A model generated the notes under the pieces. It saw only the letters and a program-made list of their open reading frames with translations, did not search any database and had not been told where the DNA came from. From assembly GCA_016841905.1 (NCBI GenBank), contig JAENYF010000001.1:62001-126000 (forward strand): a DNA stretch of 64,000 nucleotides, read 5' to 3'. Positions 38,984 to 47,849 of this stretch are shown piece after piece (position 1 is the first letter of the stretch; each line of letters opens with the position of its first letter). This DNA is from Desulfoscipio geothermicus (GTDB lineage Bacteria; Bacillota; Desulfotomaculia; Desulfotomaculales; Desulfallaceae). A program made the translations under genes and the position numbers.

Positions 38984-40267
38984 ATGTTTTGTTATCAGTG
39001 TGAACAAACAGCCGGCGGCACTGGCTGCACCAAAGTAGGAGTATGCGGTAAAAATGAGGATGTGGCAAGCTTACAGGATGCCCTGATTATCGGGCTCAAA
39101 GGCGTCGCAGCTTATGCCTTCCACGCCAGGGAGCTGGGTTATCGGGACGAAGAAGCAGATGCGTTTATGCATGAAGCCTTGTTTACTACTCTGACCAACG
39201 TCAACTTTGACCTCAATGACATGGTCAAAAAAGTGCTTAAATGCGGTGAAATGAACCTGCGGGCAATGGAAATTTTAGATAAAGCCAATGTGGAACGGTT
39301 TGGCTCCCCAGAACCAACCCAGGTATTTACCGGCTTGAAACCCGGCCCAGCGGTTTTAATCACCGGTCATGACTTTTTAGATATGTATGAACTGCTCGTA
39401 CAGGCCGAAGCTGCCGGAGTTAACGTATATACCCACGGCGAAATGCTGCCAGGACATGCTTACCCCGAACTGAAAAAGTTCAAGAACCTGGTGGGCCATT
39501 ACGGTACCGCCTGGCAGAACCAGAAGAAGGAATTTGACGAATTCCCCGGCTCTATCCTGGGTACCACCAACTGTGTGCTGATACCAAAAGAATCTTATAA
39601 AGACCGCATGTTTACCTGCGGTATTGCTAAACTGCCTGGAGTAACCCATATTGAAAATAGGGACTTCACAGCAGTAATTGAAAAAGCGAAAACCCTGGGC
39701 GCGCTGCCCGAGAAAGAAGGTGGCATCCTGACTACCGGTTTCCACCACAACTTCGTGCTCTCCATTGCTGACAAAGTAGTGGACGCTGTTAAAACCGGCA
39801 AGATCCGCCATATCTTTCTGGTGGGCGGCTGTGAAGGTGCCAGGGCCTCCCGCAGCTATTACACCGATTTGGTGAAGCAAATACCGGAGGACTGTATTGT
39901 CATTACCCTGGGCTGCGGCAAGTACCGCTTCAATTACCTCGAACTGGGCGACATCGACGGCATCCCGCGCCTGCTGGATATGGGCCAGTGCAACAACGCT
40001 TACTCCGCAATTCAGGTGGCCGCAGCCCTGGCTAAAGTGTTTAACTGCGGCCTTAACGACCTGCCCCTGAGCCTGGTGCTGTCCTGGTTCGAGCAAAAAG
40101 CAGTGGCTATCCTGTTCACCCTGCTGCACCTGGGCATTAAGAACATTCGCATCGGCCCGTCGGTTCCTGCGTTTTTGACCCCCAATGTGCTGGCTGTTCT
40201 GCAGGAGAACTATAACCTCCAGCTGATCACCACGGCGGAGGAAGACTTGAAGAACATACTGGGTTAG
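38984..40267 (+). CDS. hcp: Hybrid-cluster protein / hydroxylamine reductase
   Basis: 427 residues from ATG 38984, with GAAGGGGG eight bases upstream. The N-terminal cluster ligands appear as CYQCEQTAGGTGCTKVGVC. Hybrid-cluster ligands appear in HGEMLPGHAYPELKKF, TTNCVLIP, LVGGCEGARASRSYYTD and LGCGKYRFN. The length is that of the shorter class III form that lacks the helical insert. The enzyme acts in detoxifying NO or hydroxylamine in the cytoplasm. It is monocistronic. Confidence 0.94.
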   Translation: MFCYQCEQTAGGTGCTKVGVCGKNEDVASLQDALIIGLKGVAAYAFHARELGYRDEEADAFMHEALFTTLTNVNFDLNDMVKKVLKCGEMNLRAMEILDKANVERFGSPEPTQVFTGLKPGPAVLITGHDFLDMYELLVQAEAAGVNVYTHGEMLPGHAYPELKKFKNLVGHYGTAWQNQKKEFDEFPGSILGTTNCVLIPKESYKDRMFTCGIAKLPGVTHIENRDFTAVIEKAKTLGALPEKEGGILTTGFHHNFVLSIADKVVDAVKTGKIRHIFLVGGCEGARASRSYYTDLVKQIPEDCIVITLGCGKYRFNYLELGDIDGIPRLLDMGQCNNAYSAIQVAAALAKVFNCGLNDLPLSLVLSWFEQKAVAILFTLLHLGIKNIRIGPSVPAFLTPNVLAVLQENYNLQLITTAEEDLKNILG

Positions 40268-40764
40268 GCCGGCGCAAAAGGCAGCCGGTCAGGTTTAGGC
40301 AGATGATGACGAGGAGGCCTTAACCTGGCCGCTCAGGATTTGACTGCATTTAAGGCTGCCGCAGCCAATTATCGCGCCTGTTGAGTGAATATAGAAAACA
40401 ACGTCTTGTTTGTCATGGCCGATGAAATATTTGCTGAAGCCGTACAGGACGGTCTATTAGTCAAGTGTCATCGGGCATTGCGTTCATGAACAGTTGCATG
40501 CCATGATTATGGTCGAAAGGGCATTGACCGGGTAGTGAACCGGGCTTTATGATGGCATGGCGCCTGGGGGTAAAGGCTGATGCGGCGTGGCCACCCTAGC
40601 AAATATGTGTCGCTAATTGTTGCTGGTAGGCAGCGGGAACCCGCTGCTGCCAGTTTTTTATGCCCTATAGGGTATTGCTTTCCTGCCCAAACCTTGAGTA
40701 GCTGTAAGCAGAGGATAAAAAAAGTAAGCCCGGGTATAAATAATAAAAACCAAAGCTAGGAGCA
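40268..40764. other. Region without a clear gene; broken open frame
   Basis: After GAGGAGG a frame reads LAAQDLTAFKAAAANYRAC, then TGA (40382-40384), then VNIENNVLFVMADEIFAEAV to a stop at 40490. Later pieces (HEQLHAMIMVERALTG; YDGMAPGGKADAAW) suggest a decayed gene with several stops. No family was recognised. No convincing terminator was seen. Confidence 0.35.
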
Positions 40765-41319
40765 ATGAATATGCCGGTTAAATTAATACCTTTTATCTAC
40801 ACCGCCGTCTTAGCTTTAATTTTAATCGCCACCGTGCCTAAAGAGATAATTCGCCGCTTAGCCATTTATGGGATTATTTTCGGGGCGGTCTTTGACATTG
40901 TGCTGGTAGTGGTGACAGATGCTTTGGGGGAATTCGGTTATAGAAATTATGAGCCGTTTGGCCTACTGGGCATACACTTTTTAGCCCCCATCGCCTGGGC
41001 AATATTTTTTATCATGTATTTCTATTTCCTACCGGAAAGAAAACCTTTGGTTTATGTCTACGTAATGGTAGCGATACTGGCCAGCATCGCTTTTTGCCAA
41101 ACGCTGGCGAAGCTTGGTGTTTTATATTTAACGCATGACATCCTCGACTCAATAATCCCTTTTTTAATCTGGTATCCGGCGGTTACCTGGGGCTATTACC
41201 GACTGACCGGGTATTTTGCGGAGTGTCTGACTGAAATAGAGCAGTCCAGGCCGTTGATGCCGGACCTGGAGCCGGCCAGGATGCAGTTCCAATGGGGAAA
41301 AAAGGAGCCGGTTGATTAA
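40765..41319 (+). CDS. CBO0543-type integral membrane protein, paralogue
   Basis: 184 residues, ATG 40765 after TAGGAGC. About five membrane helices (LIPFIYTAVLALILIATVPK; LAPIAWAIFFIMYFYFLPER). Same block pattern as the gene at 37715. Function unknown; both lie near sporulation-related genes. Confidence 0.75.
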   Translation: MNMPVKLIPFIYTAVLALILIATVPKEIIRRLAIYGIIFGAVFDIVLVVVTDALGEFGYRNYEPFGLLGIHFLAPIAWAIFFIMYFYFLPERKPLVYVYVMVAILASIAFCQTLAKLGVLYLTHDILDSIIPFLIWYPAVTWGYYRLTGYFAECLTEIEQSRPLMPDLEPARMQFQWGKKEPVD

Positions 41320-41627
41320 AAAAAGAGGGCAGGGAAAAAGCCCTGGGAAAGGACGCTACCTTGCACTGAGGTGGCGTTGCTCATTTCATTTAATCTGCTT
41401 GTTGCTTCGTTAATTTATCGATAATTTACTTTTCAGCTAGGTATAAATTCCCTGCCCTGCATAAGAAGAACCACCCCAGTAAACAATAACCAATAGGACA
41501 TGGTTTCTGCCCCTGGAACCAATTTGTAACCGGGCTGAGCTAAACAGACCCGCTACAAAACCGGCAGAGACCAGGCTTGAAACCATCCTTGTTATTATCC
41601 CGGCAGAAAGATTAAGAGGTGAGCTGG
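41320..41627. other. Intergenic region, nothing recognised
   Basis: No coding pattern, strong hairpin or promoter could be supported. The last bases (AGAGGTGAG) are the ribosome site for the germination permease. Confidence 0.5.
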
Positions 41628-42752
41628 ATGCTCGAACAAGGTAAAATCGAGGGCAGGCAGGCCATAGCTTTAATGCTCAGCCTGATACTGCCCACGGCCA
41701 TTTTAGTCGTGCCCGCTGTTGTGGTTAGCGGTGCCAGGCAGGACGCCTGGCTGTCGTTGCTGACGGCTACTTTGCTGGGGTTGGTCATTGCCTGGCTGGT
41801 GGTTAGCCTGAGCCAGCGCTTTCCGGGTAAGACGCTGTGTGAATACGTGGAAGATGTCCTGGGCAAGGTACTGGGCAAGATTGTTTGCCTTAGCTATATC
41901 TGGCTATTTTTTTTGTATGCCGGCTCTGGGGCTGTCCGGGAGTTTAGCTATTTTTTGGTGTCTGCCCTGATGCCCGAAACCCCGATGGTGGTTTTTTCTA
42001 TTAGCGTGGTTACTGTGGCGGCTTATGCGGTTCGCAACGGCCTGGAGGTGCTCTGCCGCTTTAACTGGTTATTCATACCCGTCACAGGCTTACTGGTGAT
42101 TGTGTTTATGTTGTCCACACTGGATATGCAACCGGCTAATTTGTTGCCGGTTTTTGACACAGGTTTCTTACTGCCGGTTTTAAAAAGCAGCGTTGTGCCG
42201 TCCATGTGGCTGGGGGAGATTGTTCTCTTGGCTATGCTCATCCCCTACCTGAACAAGCCCCAGGGTGCCCGGCGGGTCGCTATGCTGTCCGTATTACTCA
42301 GCGGGGTTTTATTAACGGTGAGCGTACTGGAGGCTATATTAATTTTCGGCCCAAACTACACGTCTAACTGGGTGTTCCCTATTTACAACGTTATCCGTAT
42401 CATCTCCATCGCCAATTTCCTGGAACGGTTGGAGTCTGTTGTTGTCGTGTTCTGGGTTCTCGGGGGCATTGTCAAAATCGGGGTGTTTTATTATGCCGCC
42501 GTGCTTGGCAGCGCCCAGTGCCTGGGTCTCAGGGATTACCGTCCCCTGGTACTGCCGGTGGGGGTGCTTCTGGTGACCTTTGCCAAATTTCTGCACGGGC
42601 AAAATATCACAGACATGTTATATTATATTGTACACGTTCAGGTGCCCTTTATGCTGCTGGTTTTTGAAGTGGGGCTGCCGCTGCTGTTGTTGAGCGTGGC
42701 TCTGGTCAGGGGTAAGGGCCGGCGATATAAGGCTAATAAAAATAATGCCTGA
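41628..42752 (+). CDS. GerAB-family spore germination permease
   Basis: 374 residues from ATG 41628, after AGAGGTGAG. About ten membrane helices; family blocks include EGRQAIALMLSLILPTAILV at the N-terminus, LWLG-like SMWLGEIVLLAMLIPYLNKP in the middle, and FPIYNVIRIISIANFLERLE. GerAB subunits are the amino-acid-permease-like sensors of germinant receptors in the spore inner membrane. GerAA and GerAC partners are not adjacent, so it is an orphan. Confidence 0.88.
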   Translation: MLEQGKIEGRQAIALMLSLILPTAILVVPAVVVSGARQDAWLSLLTATLLGLVIAWLVVSLSQRFPGKTLCEYVEDVLGKVLGKIVCLSYIWLFFLYAGSGAVREFSYFLVSALMPETPMVVFSISVVTVAAYAVRNGLEVLCRFNWLFIPVTGLLVIVFMLSTLDMQPANLLPVFDTGFLLPVLKSSVVPSMWLGEIVLLAMLIPYLNKPQGARRVAMLSVLLSGVLLTVSVLEAILIFGPNYTSNWVFPIYNVIRIISIANFLERLESVVVVFWVLGGIVKIGVFYYAAVLGSAQCLGLRDYRPLVLPVGVLLVTFAKFLHGQNITDMLYYIVHVQVPFMLLVFEVGLPLLLLSVALVRGKGRRYKANKNNA

Positions 42753-42934
42753 AGGCACCAGGCCGTGCTTTTACAACAGAAGTTGGGCTAATCTCTGAAG
42801 GATATTTAACCTTAATAGTTAATTAAACAGCAAGCATTGCGTATCCAAGAGCAGTGGAAAGGCAATGCCTAAGAAAATTAGATTGTTTGGCCCGGCCGGC
42901 CGATAAGCCTGAGAATGATAGTGACTCCCGTCAG

Positions 42935-42958
42935 ATCGCCTTAATTGGCGTTTTTTTT
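42935..42958 (+). terminator. Small terminator-like hairpin
   Basis: CGCC-TTAATT-GGCG followed by eight T. The stem is short, but the T run is long. It lies downstream of the germination permease and upstream of the convergent ferritin-like gene. Confidence 0.5.
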
Positions 42959-42986
42959 CGTTGCGTCATTTGCCGGGGATGGACGA

Positions 42987-43595
42987 CTATTTGGGGGGCT
43001 GATCTGGCGGGTCCGGCGCCGTCTTGGAGGTATCTCGGTGCGGCAATTGCGGTTGGCAATATTTCTGCATAACCTGGTTAAAGAGGGTGATGTGGTGCAA
43101 TTCGTCCAGGATGATTCTCTCCAGCAATTCTTTTATATACGGGTCATCGATCATGCACTGGTGTACGCGGTAGTTGGTAACAGCCGCCCATTCGCTGCCG
43201 ATATCCATGGCGATCCGGTCACATAAATCGTTACCGTAAAATATATATGAGGCGTCCCAGTATTTTTCCTCGTTGGTATAAGTAAATACCCGGTAACGGG
43301 GGTCTACCCCGAGCATCATAATAGTTTCCGCCAGCATTTCCTGATGATGCATCTCCACAAGGGATACGCACCCCAGCAGATCAGCCACTTCACTGTACTG
43401 ATTTTCCAGTACAAAGTGGTGATAATTGTATTGCATAATCGCACTAGTTTCACTGACCACCCCGGCATAATCCTCCAGCAGCAGCCGGGCATAAGCGGGG
43501 TTTTGCCTTGCCACCCGTACTTCTGGGTAAGGAGCCGGGTAGGCGCACCTGTAAAGAGCGGGAGTAACACACCCTTTTTCTTGTGCATTGGCCAT
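42987..43595 (-). CDS. Ferritin-like / CotJC-like diiron or dimanganese protein
   Basis: 202 residues. Ferritin-fold metal ligands are visible as Glu in VVSETSAIMQYNYHHFVLEN, E-x-x-H in LVEMHHQEMLAETIM, and DELHHITLFNQVM near the end. The N-terminus is proline/tyrosine-rich and the C-terminal 15 residues are Pro/Asp-rich. Related proteins include spore-coat manganese catalases and rubrerythrin-like proteins; the exact role is open. Start ATG 43595 after GGGAGG. Confidence 0.75.
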   Translation of the reverse strand: MANAQEKGCVTPALYRCAYPAPYPEVRVARQNPAYARLLLEDYAGVVSETSAIMQYNYHHFVLENQYSEVADLLGCVSLVEMHHQEMLAETIMMLGVDPRYRVFTYTNEEKYWDASYIFYGNDLCDRIAMDIGSEWAAVTNYRVHQCMIDDPYIKELLERIILDELHHITLFNQVMQKYCQPQLPHRDTSKTAPDPPDQPPK

Positions 43596-43966
43596 TTAGT
43601 ATACCTCCCATCGGTAATTCATTCTCTATCATTGTATTGAGGTACGGTTATATTTATGAAAATTGTTGCGTTCCTACACCTTAATCACCATTTAATATCA
43701 CCTTTCCCAGATAAGCGTGTCCCCTGCAATATGTCATCAAGAGCTTAAATTATTGTCAACAGCCATAATTTATGTTATTTTAGTTGAATGATGAACGTTG
43801 CAGCAGAAGTGACTGGAGAAGTATGTTGAGGCTGTTTCCAAGGCTCAAACCGGGCATAGGGACAGCCTCCAATTCTTGACTAATTGTGGTTTTGCTAATC
43901 TAAGGCGGCTTGTCTCACTCGATAAATAATAACTGGTGGAATAATGAACAGGATTGAGGTAAACTA
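43596..43966. other. Intergenic region with weak inverted repeat
   Basis: Holds the divergent starts of the ferritin-like gene and uppP. An inverted repeat GAGGCTGT (43828-43835)/ACAGCCTC (43862-43869) is present without a clear T run. Nothing else was recognised. Confidence 0.4.
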
Positions 43967-44794
43967 ATGTTTTTTATGGAACTTCTCAAAGCAGTTTTTT
44001 TAGGCGTGGTGGAAGGAATTACCGAATGGCTCCCGATTAGTAGTACCGGTCATATGATTTTAGTAGAGGAATTCATCCAATTAGAAGCTTCAGCAGCCTT
44101 CAAGGAGACATTTTTTGTGGTTATTCAACTGGGGGCCATTATGGCTGTCGTCCTGCTGTATGCACACAAATTGAATCCCTATTCTCCAAAAAAGTCCCAG
44201 GAAGAGAAGCGGGATACTATGGCGATTTGGTATAAAGTACTAGTTGGGGTTTTGCCTGCCGCAGTGTTAGGTTTTTTGTTTGATGATTGGTTGAATGATC
44301 ACTTTTACAATTACATAACAGTTGCGGTTATGTTGATTGTCTATGGGATTCTTTTTATTATCATTGAAAACCGAAATCAAGGACGCCATTTCAAGATTCA
44401 GACCTTCAACGAGTTGACGTATAAAACTGCCTTTATTATCGGGATGTTCCAGGTGTTGTCCTTAATTCCCGGAACGTCACGTTCGGGAGCCACCATCTTA
44501 GGTGCTATATTACTGGGTACTTCCCGTCATATTGCGGCAGAGTATTCCTTCTTCTTGTCTATCCCTGTAATGTTCGGGGCCAGTGCCTTAAAACTGTTTA
44601 AATTCGGCTTTAATTTTACTGTTTTGGAAGCCAGTATTTTATTGACCGGAATGGTCGTGGCTTTCGTGGTGTCCGTGCTAGCTATTAAGTTTTTGATGGG
44701 GTATATCAAAAACAACGACTTTAAAGCCTTCGGTTGGTACCGTATTGTTTTAGGTGTTTGTATCTTAATCTATTTCGCATTTACTATTCGCTGA
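43967..44794 (+). CDS. uppP: Undecaprenyl-diphosphatase UppP (BacA)
   Basis: 275 residues, eight or so membrane helices. The catalytic motifs are clear: [20 protein letters not shown] (E-x3-E and PxSSxxH region) and [19 protein letters not shown]. The enzyme regenerates undecaprenyl phosphate, the lipid carrier for cell wall building blocks, and can give bacitracin resistance. ATG 43967 follows GAGG by about eight bases. Confidence 0.95.
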   Translation: MFFMELLKAVFLGVVEGITEWLPISSTGHMILVEEFIQLEASAAFKETFFVVIQLGAIMAVVLLYAHKLNPYSPKKSQEEKRDTMAIWYKVLVGVLPAAVLGFLFDDWLNDHFYNYITVAVMLIVYGILFIIIENRNQGRHFKIQTFNELTYKTAFIIGMFQVLSLIPGTSRSGATILGAILLGTSRHIAAEYSFFLSIPVMFGASALKLFKFGFNFTVLEASILLTGMVVAFVVSVLAIKFLMGYIKNNDFKAFGWYRIVLGVCILIYFAFTIR

Positions 44795-44933
44795 TAAATA
44801 AAAATGGTAATTCTAAGAAAGCCATCGATAGCCGGGTACCCACAGGTAACCAGGACAATGGTACCGACCAACTTTTTATGGAGCAGCAGTCTGGTAATCT
44901 AGCCAATCGCCTGAAAAAAAATCAAAATATTTA

Positions 44934-44984
44934 TTGACATATGACATAAAGATTGTATAATAAAACACGAAAAAGACATATGTC
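44934..44984 (+). promoter_or_regulatory. Promoter with ACATATGT operator, copy 1
   Basis: TTGACA (44934-44939), 16-base spacer, TATAAT (44956-44961), then the palindrome GACATATGTC at 44975-44984. A second related site (ATTGACATATGACATAA) overlaps the -35. The layout is base for base the same as in copy 2 at 47775-47825, including the 13-base distance from -10 to palindrome. Confidence 0.8.
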
Positions 44985-45008
44985 ATAAATCACAGGGCGA
45001 TGAGTCAT

Positions 45009-45062
45009 GTGCCAATAAGAGATGTAACTGGCCAGATGGGTGGAACCGCGGCTGGTAGATGA
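45009..45062 (+). pseudogene. DUF5320 gene remnant
   Basis: GTG 45009 reads MPIRDVTGQMGGTAAGR then TGA. The leader and first codons line up with the intact gene at 47850 (MPRGDGTGPMGRG). Everything after about 17 codons is missing. It is part of a decayed copy of the 47.8 kb operon front. Confidence 0.65.
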
Positions 45063-45089
45063 AGAAAATAACTACAACAGAGGTGTATG

Positions 45090-45473
45090 ATGATTTATTC
45101 TGTTAAAGTAATTGAACATTTTATGAGTCCTCAAAATGCTTATAGTATGCCCGATGCCGATGCCGAAGGGAGCTTTGGAGACCCATCCTGTGGAGATGCT
45201 CTAACCTTTTATCTAAAAATTAAAGACAATTATATTCAAGAGATCAGCTATCTTGTATTTGGTTGTGTTGCATCTATTGCAACATCCAGCATGACGTCAG
45301 TGTTGGCAAAAGGCAAGAGTTTAGATGAGGCGCTAAAAATCACTGAAGAGGATGTTATAGAGGCTTTGGATGGTCTTCCGGAAAACAAGGTGCATTGCTC
45401 AAACTTGGGTGTAAGCGCTTTGCGAAATGCAATCAACAATTATTTTAAGGCTAATAGAACGGAGGATGCTTAA
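45090..45473 (+). CDS. IscU/NifU-N-like iron-sulfur scaffold protein, copy 1
   Basis: 127 residues from ATG 45090 (aligned with the paralogue at 48563). All three scaffold cysteines are present: DPSCGDALTFY, VFGCVASIATSSM and VHCSNLGVSAL, matching the ACGD, FGCxAS and HCS motifs of IscU. Proteins of this type assemble or carry Fe-S clusters. It sits behind a promoter-operator shared with the intact module downstream, and it is the only intact gene of the decayed copy. Confidence 0.88.
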   Translation: MIYSVKVIEHFMSPQNAYSMPDADAEGSFGDPSCGDALTFYLKIKDNYIQEISYLVFGCVASIATSSMTSVLAKGKSLDEALKITEEDVIEALDGLPENKVHCSNLGVSALRNAINNYFKANRTEDA

Positions 45474-45475
45474 CC

Positions 45476-45592
45476 ATTAAGATTCCAATTGTAGATGAGC
45501 GGCTCTGCATGGGCTGCCGTGCATTAGCCTGTGTTACCAAATATGTTCCCCTGTGGGAGCTGATTTTTAGTGCGGAGCACATGGAAAGATGA
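45476..45592 (+). pseudogene. Remnant of a ferredoxin-domain MinD-type ATPase
   Basis: Reads IKIPIVDERLCMGCRALAC in the frame after the IscU-like stop. This matches VKIPAVDEQLCMGCRTCTYF of the ATPase gene at 49318, also at the DNA level, and then loses similarity. The Walker A region before it and everything after are gone. Confidence 0.75.
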
Positions 45593-45618
45593 TTCTGCAA
45601 TTGAAGGAAGTGACTGGA

Positions 45619-46845
45619 ATGGAGGAAGGCGAAAGGACTGCACTTCTTGCGATTGCCATGAATCTCGTTATATTTGGAATTAAGTATGTATCTGCATCTG
45701 CTACCGGCAGCATCGCATTGAAAGCAGAAGCTTTTCACACTTTGGCGGACTTTGTTGCATCTTTAACTGTTTTTGCAGGACTAAAGATAGCCAAACGAAA
45801 AACCAAATCATTTCCTTACGGACTTTATAAAATTGAGAATTTAATGTCCGTTATTATTTCTTTAGTTATTCTCTATACGGGCTATGAGATTATTTTAGAT
45901 GTTGTAAATACTAACTTAACTGAACTGAGAAATTTAGGATTTGCCATAGTTAGCTTATTGATTGCAATGTTACTCACTTTCTGGTTTTCGAAATATGAGA
46001 GAAAAATTGGACAAAGAATTAATTCACCAATTCTCTTGGCCGATGCGTCTCATATTCGTATTGATGTGTTAAGCAATTTAATTGTTTTATTGGCAGTGGT
46101 TTCTAGCATATTTGGTTTTCATTTTGACAAAATAGCCGCTCTGGTTGTAGTTATATTTATTGCTAAGACAGGCATTCAGATATTAATGGATGGAATTAGG
46201 GTGCTATTAGATGCTTCTGTGGATTACGAAACTCTAAGCAAAGTTGAGAAAATAATTTTGGATACACCCCAGGTTATCGAGCTCAAAACTTTAACAGGTC
46301 GTAATTCCGGACGATATAAATTTATCGAGGCTGATATTGTACTGAAGACTCATAATTTGGATAAAGCTCATTTTATTGCAGAAAGAATTGAGCGAATTAC
46401 CAAAGAGGAAATTAAGAATATTGACCAGGTCCAAATCTATTATGAACCGTTGCAGAAAGAAGAAATTATTTATGTTTTGCCATTGACAGAAGATCAGGCA
46501 TTAATCAGTCCACATTTTGGAGAGGCGCCTTATTTTATGCTGGTTACATTTAGATCAGGAACTAAGATTGCCGGCAAAACTGACATACTCACCAATCCTT
46601 ATGCAAATATTCAAAAAGGCAAAGGTATTCTAGCTGCAGAATTACTAGTAAAAAACATGGTTGATTTTATACTGGTTAAAAATGGCTTCGAAAGTAAAGG
46701 CCCACATTATGTATTTTCGAATGCTAATGTCGAGGTTATTGTAACCAACGAGGTATCGCCGGAACAGGCTTTTAAAGAGCTTGGATTAATATTCGATTCA
46801 ACTCTGGATTCAACGAAGATTGGTGGAAACAAATATGATCATTAA
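45619..46845 (+). CDS. Cation diffusion facilitator fused to a C-terminal NifX-like domain
   Basis: 408 residues from ATG 45619, eight bases after AAGGAAG; ATG 45589 has a poorer site. The first about 200 residues are a CDF membrane domain: six helices with metal ligands in AEAFHTLADFVASLTV (HxxxD) and LLADASHIRIDVLSNLIVLL (DxxxD-like). A cytoplasmic domain follows. The last about 115 residues resemble the dinitrogenase Fe-Mo cofactor/NifX fold (LISPHFGEAPYFMLVTF, KGKGILAAELLVKN). CDF proteins export Zn, Fe, Co or Mn; the fused domain suggests iron or an iron-containing cofactor. Confidence 0.88.
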   Translation: MEEGERTALLAIAMNLVIFGIKYVSASATGSIALKAEAFHTLADFVASLTVFAGLKIAKRKTKSFPYGLYKIENLMSVIISLVILYTGYEIILDVVNTNLTELRNLGFAIVSLLIAMLLTFWFSKYERKIGQRINSPILLADASHIRIDVLSNLIVLLAVVSSIFGFHFDKIAALVVVIFIAKTGIQILMDGIRVLLDASVDYETLSKVEKIILDTPQVIELKTLTGRNSGRYKFIEADIVLKTHNLDKAHFIAERIERITKEEIKNIDQVQIYYEPLQKEEIIYVLPLTEDQALISPHFGEAPYFMLVTFRSGTKIAGKTDILTNPYANIQKGKGILAAELLVKNMVDFILVKNGFESKGPHYVFSNANVEVIVTNEVSPEQAFKELGLIFDSTLDSTKIGGNKYDH

Positions 46846-47641
46846 AACATTAGCAGAAAACATATCGAATGTTGAAGATTTGGGAAGCGAGCATGGATTG
46901 AGTCTATTTATCGAAACAAAACATCATAAAATATTATTTGATACCGGAGCCGGTGCTCTCTTTAGCGAAAATGCAGCAAAAATGAAGGTAAATTTGGCAG
47001 AGGTAGAACTGGCGGTAATTTCTCATGGTCATTATGATCATGGAGGAGGTCTTAGAACTTTTTTGAACATAAACAATAAAGCCAAAGTTTACTTGCAACA
47101 AAAAGCTTTTGAAAAACACTATTTAAACATAGCAGATGGAGTAAAGAAGGATATTGGATTAGATGAAACACTATTGCCGCATGAGCGCCTGGTTTTTATG
47201 CAAGACCGGCTGTTCATAGATGAAGAACTTGAATTGTTCTCTAGTGTATTAGGTGAACGGCTAAGACCATCAGGCAACAGGCACTTGATTAGCAAGGTTG
47301 GAGAAAGCTTTATGCTAGATGATTTTGCGCATGAACAAAATCTGATTATAAATGAAGATGGTAAAAATATGCTGGTAACCGGTTGTGCTCATAATGGTAT
47401 TGTAAATATCCTTGAACATTTTCGCAAAGAAAAAAATTCTAAACCGGATTATGTTATTGGCGGTTTTCATCTTCAGGGTGAGCAACCTGATGTTGTTGTT
47501 GAAATTGGCAAATACCTAATGGAGACAAAAGCCAAATATTATACCTGTCATTGTACAGGAATTGAATCATATAAACTGTTGAAGTCTATAATGGGAGAAA
47601 ATATTGAGTATCTCTCGACGGGCAGTCAGTTGATCATATGA
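46835..47641 (+). CDS. Metallo-beta-lactamase-fold hydrolase (MPT synthase-like)
   Basis: 268 residues from ATG 46835, overlapping the CDF stop by 11 bases. The metal-binding motif is SHGHYDHGGGLRTF (HxHxDH type), followed by GCAHNGIVNI and YVIGGFHL with CHCTG near the end. It matches the subgroup named 7,8-dihydropterin-6-methyl-4-aminobenzene-phosphate synthase, which in bacteria has no firm role. Coupling to CDF-NifX suggests a link to metal handling. Confidence 0.88.
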   Translation: MIIKTLAENISNVEDLGSEHGLSLFIETKHHKILFDTGAGALFSENAAKMKVNLAEVELAVISHGHYDHGGGLRTFLNINNKAKVYLQQKAFEKHYLNIADGVKKDIGLDETLLPHERLVFMQDRLFIDEELELFSSVLGERLRPSGNRHLISKVGESFMLDDFAHEQNLIINEDGKNMLVTGCAHNGIVNILEHFRKEKNSKPDYVIGGFHLQGEQPDVVVEIGKYLMETKAKYYTCHCTGIESYKLLKSIMGENIEYLSTGSQLII

Positions 47642-47774
47642 GTACTATTGCGGTTGGATTGTTCTTGCTTTGATGAATGCCTAAACGGCAATAACGCTTG
47701 ATTTTTCATTAAGAGGGAATATGACGACAAGTAATTATTATGAGCTTTTGTTAAATAAAAACATGGAGTAGTTA

Positions 47775-47825
47775 TTGACATATGTGATAAACGTTGTATA
47801 ATAAGAAATATAAAAGACATATGTC
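47775..47825 (+). promoter_or_regulatory. Promoter with ACATATGT operator, copy 2
   Basis: TTGACA (47775-47780), 16-base spacer, TATAAT (47797-47802), palindrome GACATATGTC (47816-47825), then AAGGAGGTG and the DUF5320 start. The site in the -35/spacer reads ATTGACATATGTGATAA. A repressor-type position fits control by the DUF134 protein of this operon; that is an inference. Confidence 0.82.
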
Positions 47826-47849
47826 ATAAACCACAAGGAGGTGAGTCAT

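Noticed and set aside
45038-45051. GGGTGGAACCGCGG looks like a T-box core
   Set aside because: It lies in the DUF5320 remnant, which aligns with the intact copy; no stem I, specifier or terminator accompanies it.
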